In this document: in pieces, positions 57,540 through 64,000 of the stretch
How the letters are laid out: each line of letters opens with the position of its first letter
Numbering within the stretch: the first letter of the stretch is position 1
Assembly (NCBI GenBank): GCA_022410635.1
Contig: JAJVDF010000168.1
Span: 1,035,541 to 1,099,540 of the forward strand
Source of the DNA: Tretioscincus oriximinensis
Taxonomy: Eukaryota > Chordata > Lepidosauria > Squamata > Gymnophthalmidae
DNA length: 64,000 bases
Reading direction: 5' to 3'
Position numbers and translations under genes: made by a program
Notes under the pieces: generated by a model
The model's input: only the letters and a program-made list of their open reading frames with translations
The model's database searches: none
What the model was told of the DNA's origin: nothing

Positions 57540-58210
57540 AAGAATATAAAAAAAGACTTATCAGCCGTAGAATCCTAGAACCCTAACAGCATACAGCCCA
57601 AATCCACACTGCACCAATTCTGAACATCTCAAGCAGAAGACAAAGATAAAAACTTCACCTTTTCTCAACTCCTGCAAACCTACATGCAAAATGTGGCAGA
57701 GTGCAAAGCAGTGATGTTACCTTTCCTTTATATTCTCAGGTTTCTGTCAGTGTGACAGTCATCTTCCTATTCACACAACGATTCAAGGGGTTCATTTTAA
57801 AGAAAGAAAAGCACCCAGTTGGTTTAGCCAACAACAGATAAACTTTTCTGCAAAGTCAAGCTTTACGCACCAAATTAAAACTAATCTCGCCAATTCAGGT
57901 ATGTAAGGAAGCTTTAAATGTTATTTATAGTGTTTATTGACCACTATTTTTTCCACGCAGTGGAACCTTCAGCTCGGTAAAAGTGAGGCTACATGGCTAA
58001 AAATTGGCCCACAAGGGTAAACTGGCAATTAGAGTGAACATTAGCAATTAGGGTGAACATTAGCCACTTCCAGTTCCCGTGAGATCTGTACCATTTGGTG
58101 GTTTCTTTGAACAGAGCAATTATCTTGTATTGTACTTTTGGGCTAGGTTATCGTGTACGCCTACAAATGAGTTAACAAATGGCTTTCACCTCCATGAACC
58201 TTTCAAAGCC
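57540..58210. other. Intron 2, mostly single-copy
   Basis: No confident repeat; a short direct duplication (gggtgaacattagc) occurs at about 58040-58068. Confidence 0.4.
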
Positions 58211-58214
58211 TGAG

Positions 58215-58990
58215 CCTAAGAGGAGCCCTGCTGAATAGGGCCAGAGCCCATCTAGTCCAGCATTATGTCTCACACAGTGGACCACCAATTGTCCCAGGGC
58301 AGACTGAAACAGAAGAAGGCAAAATCTTCACCTTGACTCCCAGTAAATAGTATTTCAGGATCCCTACCTGTTGCCCCATCCCAGAGGCATAAGAAGAAGA
58401 GCCATACTGGATCAGGCCACAGCCCATCAAGTCCAGCATTCTGTGTCACCCAGAGGCCCACCAGATGCACCAGGGCTTTCCAGGACAAATACGGACCAGC
58501 TTATGTCTGATTTAAGCCTTCGCAAGTAAGTGATTTCCTGGGCTGGAATACTGGTAGACTTTAATAACATTCTACCTGTTTGCAGGTAGGGAGTTACGTT
58601 CTCTGTTTCACAACCATAAGAAGAGCCATACTGGATCAGCCCATCTAATCCAGCATTCTGTCTCACACAGAGGCCCACCAGATGCACCTGGGCAGTCTGA
58701 ACAGAGGAAAGCAAAATATGCACCTGTTCATGACTCCCTGCAAATGATATTTCAGGAGTCCTGCCTGTTGCTCCATCCCGGAGGCAACATCCAGACATCC
58801 ATCCTAGGACCCATTTAAAGGCAGGATCAAAAGATCCATCCCAGGTGTCCATGAACTATCTTAAAGCTATCCAGGCTGGTAGCTACCACCACCTCTTCTG
58901 GAAGTTAGGTCACAGGCTGATGAACCTCTGGGTGAAAAAATACTTTCCTTTGTCTGTCCCCACTCTTCTGCCCTTCAGTTTCAAGGAATG
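58215..58990 (-). mobile_element. CR1 LINE fragments, including right arm of an inverted duplication
   Basis: Three reverse CR1 3' pieces (58215-58390, 58392-58475, 58620-58990), with the 150-bp non-CR1 segment at 58478-58615. 58471-58807 is the inverted counterpart of 55574-55903. Confidence 0.85.
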
Positions 58991-59364
58991 CCTGCATGGT
59001 AGCACCACTGGAAAACAACTGTACTCTATTTTTTACCCCAAAGGAGTTTGTAACTTTTATTATCCTGAAGTCTAGCATATGTTCTCTTCAAAACAAAGCA
59101 CAAGGGGATGCAAACCATTTTGAAGAGGGGAAAATTCCACCAGAACACAGATGCAAATGGCAAATGGAAATATTTTGATTCCTTAAAAAAAAAAAAAACA
59201 CCAATTTTAATGTTTTCATTCCATCCACGATCGTTTATTATTGCCACAAGACATGTTTCAATATTTGTGTGTTGCAATTAGTATTTTTTTAAATATTAAT
59301 TTAAAGATTTATATCCCATTCTTCNGCAATAGGTACCAGCTGTGAGCAGTAACAAAAGGACTAG

Positions 59365-60085
59365 CTTCCGGTTTCTCATCCTCTAGCAGATTTTCTGCTT
59401 CCGGGTTTATTGTTCTTAGTTTTATTTTATGCCTGCTTTTCTACTCTCTTTTTTTCACAATAACAAGTGCTTATTATAAAAATGTGGGCGGAATGCCAGG
59501 AAATTCAACTTTTTAGAAATAAAATTACGAGGGAACTGAAGTCAATATTGGGTATCGATATTNCCANTAACAACGAATATTGGTTAAATATTAGATCTGA
59601 TCNTTTTAATCCTTCATAAGAGGATAAGCGTATTTTTCAAAGGGCAATTTGGGCTGCTCACTTAGTGGTCGCTAAGGGATGGAAGGAAAAACAAAAATGG
59701 TCTATGGATCTATGGTATGATTATAGAGCTGAGATAGCTTTAAACCAGGTTATCAGGGAGAAAAGAATGTTCCTTCTGGGTTTCTAGATAAGAAAGAAAT
59801 TGGAGAAAATTGATAGTCTGTGAGGCAATAGTAATCCTATGATTTTTTTTCATATAATCTCATACATCTTCCAATTGTATGTATATAATTTATATGTAAC
59901 CCTGTATCCTTACCAGATCTGGAGAGGGAGGAAGGTGGGNGAGGGTCGTACATGTGTGTATATGTGCATATTTGTTGGTCTTTAAAATTATGTATATATA
60001 AAAGAAATCTGGGATGCCCAGCAGCCTCAGGAAGCCGGCAGTAGCAACAGGAGCACTCAAATGTGAAAAGTGAAACTCTCTCTCT
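59365..60085 (-). mobile_element. Unclassified repeat R1, copy 8, split by L1
   Basis: 59365-59490 holds the 3' half (ctttttttcacaataacaag complement) and 60003-60085 the next part (gatgcccagcagcctcagga). The intervening 0.5 kb is L1. Confidence 0.7.
59491..60002 (+). mobile_element. L1 LINE 3' end nested in R1
   Basis: C-terminal L1 ORF2 frame AHLVVAKGWKEKQKW, SMDLWYDYRAEIALNQ, ending KRMFLLGF and stop at about 59788, then about 210 bp of 3' UTR. The flanks look like imperfect target duplications (ataaaaatgtggg and ataaaagaaatctggg). Confidence 0.65.
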
Positions 60086-60264
60086 CACTGTGGAAGAGCA
60101 AAACACAGAGAGAGATAAGAATCAAAAGTCAAAGTAAAGAAGACGTTTTAATCCGGTGCTGAAAACTATAATGTAAGTTTCTGATGAACCTCAGAAGGAG
60201 ATTGTTCCTCACTAAGAAGCCCCTGTTGTGTATCTTTAATCCACACACCTCTGAAAGGGAAGAA

Positions 60265-60545
60265 CTACTGTAGTAGTAGTATTAGTAGTAGTAGTAGCAG
60301 AAGCAGCAACAGCAGCAGCGCTGGTGCTAGTGGTAGTAGTGGTAGTAGTAGTAGTGGTGGTAGTAGTGGTGGTAGTAGCAGTAGTAGTGGTGGTGGTAGT
60401 AGTGGTAGTAGTAGTAGTGGTGGTGGTAGTGGTGGTAGTAGAAGTGGTGGTGGTAATAGTGGTAGTGTGGTAGTAGTAGTAGTAGTGGTGGTAGCAGTGG
60501 TAGTAGTGGTGGTGGTGGTGGTAGTGGTAGCAGTAGAAGGAGGAG
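60265..60545. repeat. (GTA/GTG)n trinucleotide array
   Basis: About 280 bp of GTA, GTG and GCA triplets with interruptions; it stays open in several frames (Thr/His/Tyr-rich on the reverse strand), which is meaningless. It lies at the tail position of the adjacent SINE. Confidence 0.95.
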
Positions 60546-60790
60546 AAAAAGAATGTTTTTCTCACCCAAAGGGACTCAAAGTGGCTTACACGCTGTTTTT
60601 TCACCCGAAGACTTACATTCTATCTTCCCCATTGCATTGAGATGGCACCTATTAATATACTTTCGAACATCTAGGATGGTTGAAGCTCCAGCCAATAGAG
60701 GACGCTCAACCCCTCCCCATTGCAGACCATGGGCCTNGAACACACAACCTCTCTGTTGAAAGACTGTCCTTAAGCTTTGCGCCACTATGC
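60545..60790 (-). mobile_element. Sauria-like SINE (diverged) attached to the trinucleotide array
   Basis: Reverse orientation: ttttctcacccaaagggact, then the head near cctctctgttgaaagactg. Confidence 0.75.
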
Positions 60791-60799
60791 CTCTTACAA

Positions 60800-62005
60800 G
60801 GAAGGCCCCCTTCTTTGCAATTTCTCACACCCTAGACACAAAGTGTCCTGAAGATGCAAAACAACTATATTTTTTTTTNAAAAAACCTGACTGCAGCTAC
60901 CAGAGTTTTGTTTTATCGACTTCAAAATGCAGTTCCTGATCTCCCACGGCAGCCGCCTCGGAGGGCACAAAGCAAGGCAGGTTAGTCTGCTCCTGGGTTT
61001 GTGAGACGTGTCGTGGCAAGAAAGTTAATGGTGCCTTTCCTGATTGGCTCCTCATGATATCACTTTCTTATTAAGCTGTTTCTTGTTTGCTTTGCAGATC
61101 CCACCCTGGGTTTCCCGAGATCTAAGACCTCTTGCGCAGCTCAGTCCAGGCAGTTCGGAGACAAGGCGGTCACCTCGGGGGGGGGGGGGGAGATACGTCT
61201 CTCTCCCCCCAACTACAACAAACTCTCTCTCTCTTTCACACACACACACACACCGTCCAACCATTTCTGAAGCTCTACCCAACCTGGGTGAATCCTAAGG
61301 CAAGAGGCCCAAAGAATGTGAAGAGAGCAAAGCCCAACCCATGTTGATTCCCTTACCCAAATCTGTTTGTTCAATAATAGGCCTTGCAGTTGTACGTTTT
61401 CTTTACAAGGATAGAGAGGCTGCCTTGCGCGCAGAAATTCCTGAAGGGATTGTGCATTCCTTCGGCCCATACAACATACCAAATAACCAAGAATAGCTGT
61501 GTTTGTGGGAGAAGCTGAAAATAGACTTAACATATGATCTTAGAGTTTCAACTTTTCCTCTTAAAGGCTTTTCCGCGCTGCTCCATCTTGTTCCCCTTCT
61601 GCCAGCCTGCTTGGGTCATAGGCTAGGTGGGGTATGCTTAGAATACACGTGTGGGGTTTGCTTTAAAGTTGCCTGTTTTCCTCTCTCGGTTATACAACCC
61701 AGAGGAATTTGCAAGGGGGTGCGAGAGAAAATACAATTCCAGTTATTTCCCGTATTCAAAAATCAAATGCGGGAGGAGAGGATTAGAAGACTGGAGAAAA
61801 TTTAGGGTAAAGTAAAAAGGAGGAGAAGCGAAAAAGAGGAGGAGGAGGTTAAAAAAGAAGAGAACAAGATGATAACAAGAAAACAGGAAAAAAAGAGAAG
61901 AGACAAAGAGAAGAGGAGAAGAAAACAATAAGGAGAGGGGAAGAAAAGAAGATCTTGAATTGTTGTATAATGTTGTGTATTGGCAGTGGGTAAACTAAAG
62001 AAACA
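60800..62005. other. Intron 2, mostly single-copy with simple repeats
   Basis: Contains a run of 12 or more G at about 61179, CT/CA dinucleotides at 61225-61252, and a purine-rich stretch at 61800-61950. No repeat family recognised. Confidence 0.45.
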
Positions 62006-62009
62006 AACT

Positions 62010-62228
62010 TGACCTATATTTGTTTGTTTGTTTGTACTTGTATCCTGTCCTATACCTGAAGGTCTCAGGGAGGCTTTTGTTGCTTTCTCCACAACAGACA
62101 TCCTATGGAATAGGTGGGGCTGAGAGAGTTCAAAGAGCTGTGACTGGCCCATGATCACCCAAGCTGGCTTTCATGGAGAAGTGGGGAATTGAACCNGAAG
62201 ACTACCAGGAGCGAGTCCAACACCCTAA
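62010..62228 (-). mobile_element. tRNA-derived SINE ('gtttgatgtagtgg' type)
   Basis: Reverse orientation: tgtcctatacctgaaggtct, then ctccacaacagacatcctat, then aattgaaccngaagactacc (B-box complement). Confidence 0.85.
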
Positions 62229-62299
62229 AGGGAGCAAACCCCAGGAGCATTTTCTAAAAATGAAAAAAGGAAGGCAGTACGTATAACACACAACATATC

Positions 62300-62530
62300 C
62301 AAGGCCCTGATCACACCTACATTTTAATCCATCTTCTGACCACCTTCCAAATCGAAAAATACTGCAGCAAAGCGAATAGTAATTTTCTTTCCACATATCT
62401 AAATCAAAGGTGGATTTATTTTTTAATTAAAGAATGCTGAAAGAAAACTGCTTGCCCCTTAGATGATGAGTTCTCACTCTGAAAGTGGATTGAAGATGGA
62501 TTAAAAATTAGACTAAAAACAGACTAGGAA
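62300..62530. repeat. Unclassified repeat R4-like sequence
   Basis: cctgatcacacctacatttt and ctctgaaagtggattgaaga; related to 33310-33580 and to 63235-63300. Confidence 0.45.
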
Positions 62531-64000
62531 TTAATTATTGTTTTGCAACTGAATAAAAGGCAGTTTATTAAACAGACACTTGCCTGGTCGGGAGAGGCTC
62601 GAAGGCAAGGAACATTTGAAAAACAGATCAACAAGGCTAGACTGGAGCCCAAGAATAATTACAGACGGGCTTGAAAAAGAAGATAATAAAAAAGTCCCTT
62701 GCTGCTACTTATATCATCTTCAAATAAAATGCAAAATAATTCCTGAAGGATGTTGTTGTTGTTAAATCATTAAATCACGTGATCCTACATATGCACAATT
62801 TATTCTTGTAGGACTTGTGCAAGGGACAAGGAAACTCTGACGTTTCGGTCCTAATTTTTAATCCAACTTCCATTTTTAAAAATCCATTTTTATTTTGGCT
62901 TACATAATGCATTTTTTACATATTTACCAACACAGTGCAATTTAATATTCAAATTGTGAATCATACTCCAAATATTGTGTTTTTCACTTTTATTCCCCTC
63001 ACCCCTGTAGGAATGGACAACATACTACTTACACTTCATTGACACTACTTGTGCATTTAGGACCAATTTGATAACATTTAATAATTCATGTCCCCTCCAG
63101 CTATTTTGTTGAATATATATAATCAATTTTGGCCAGCTTCAGACCGCTTTCAGAGTGAAAGATCAAATCAATAATGAGGCAAGCTGCGTTTTTTTTTTCA
63201 AACACTCGTTTTCGTTTGAAATGCGAAAATTACTCTTCACTTTGCTGGTGTGTCCTTCCNTTTTGAAAGTAAACTGAAGACGGATTATGCGATTATGGCC
63301 TTAAGTACAATTAACACAATGCCACCAACCCCACAAACTCCTTTCAATCTGTCAACTAGGTTCTTCAAGCGCTTAAACCAAGAGCCTTTACACCATTTAT
63401 GGTTGAATTTGGGCCCCAGAAGTTCTCAGGATAGCCGAACTTCTTAATTCGGTTTAAACTGTGCACTTTGTGAACTGGTTTGACAAGATCCTGCCAATGG
63501 TGGCCTTTTTCCTCCAACAGCCACCCACAGAGNAGGGGTGAATGTGGAGCCCAGCCCATCATGACCCCAAAGTCCTCCCTGGCACTTGACAAGGTGGCAC
63601 CATCTGTCCTGTGAAAGGTCTATTTTTTATTTCTCCCTTCCAAGCACCCTTTCCTCTTCAACCCTGTTTACTAAACATGCTGTTATTTGTAGGCCATTCT
63701 GGGAGGCTTTTAGAGGACTGGCAGTGGGGATACGTAAACAAGCTNTCAAATCAAATTATGAGTACAAAATCTATGACACACATAAAATAAAAAGGGAAGG
63801 CCACTTTCTATCTTAAAGGCGCCGCTTCAGAGGGGAAGTAACATAATGCAGCGCAAATCCTATCAATGAATGTATCTTTTATCAGACTTGTAAAGAGACT
63901 TATGCCATGTTATAAAAAAGTTCTACGTTCTGCTAGCTCTTCCAGATCACAGGATGGTGCAATCAGCCAGGGCAGTTTTTTCGCCGCCTCTTTTCCAAGG
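62531..64000. other. Intron 2, end of window
   Basis: Mostly AT-rich single-copy sequence with a short R4-like stretch (63235-63300). No exon 2 of IGF1R is seen. Confidence 0.4.

Noticed and set aside
60236..60604. Thr/Tyr/His-rich 122-codon reverse frame
   Set aside because: Translation of the GTA/GTG triplet array.

Overview
The window is an internal, intron-dominated piece of one vertebrate gene: the insulin-like growth factor 1 receptor (IGF1R), on the minus strand. Six consecutive coding exons, corresponding to human exons 3 to 8, can be placed to the base with GT-AG splice sites, matching phases and no frame break. They lie at 23132-22820 (exon 3), 17027-16882 (4), 9263-9119 (5), 5743-5529 (6), 3291-3165 (7) and 2711-2473 (8). 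Together they hold 1185 bp of open frame: the furin-like cysteine-rich domain, the L2 leucine-rich domain and the start of the first fibronectin III domain. The signal peptide, L1, transmembrane and kinase exons are outside the window. Everything else is intron: intron 8 (partial, 1-2472), 7 (453 bp), 6 (2237 bp), 5 (3375 bp), 4 (7618 bp), 3 (5792 bp) and at least 40.9 kb of intron 2 (23133-64000).

The repeat content points to a squamate reptile (lizard, gecko or snake). It includes two CR1-clade LINE groups (3' ends made of ATTCTATGAT or ATGTTCTT repeats), L2-like LINEs, L1 tails, many tRNA-derived SINEs of the Sauria kind with (TTC)n tails, and a varied set of non-autonomous DNA transposons (hAT, pogo/Tigger-like, mariner/Tc1-like). 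The protein is clearly IGF1R rather than INSR, but differs enough from mammals to exclude a mammal. Species assignment is inference.

Layout: 1-23.1 kb is the exon-bearing part, with CR1, L2 and SINE copies in the introns. 23.1-37 kb is intron 2 with SINEs, a complete 792-bp hAT element (26.2-26.9 kb), a long polypyrimidine tract and an unusually repeat-poor block (29.8-30.8 kb). 37-46 kb carries a GC-rich hAT element with an assembly gap, a tandem tRNA-like array, a 26-bp minisatellite grown inside a transposon copy, and a CR1 reverse-transcriptase fragment. 46-64 kb carries twin hAT elements, a nearly identical 330-bp inverted duplication (55.6 / 58.5 kb), an L1 nested in another repeat, and a long trinucleotide array.

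I found no operon, CRISPR array, viral gene or second host gene. All long reading frames outside the six exons are explained by retrotransposon remnants or simple repeats. The most notable observations are a decayed partial copy of exon 6 in intron 5, a GTACGTAAG tandem splice donor at exon 6, the near-identical inverted duplication, and an unclassified repeat family with eight copies here.
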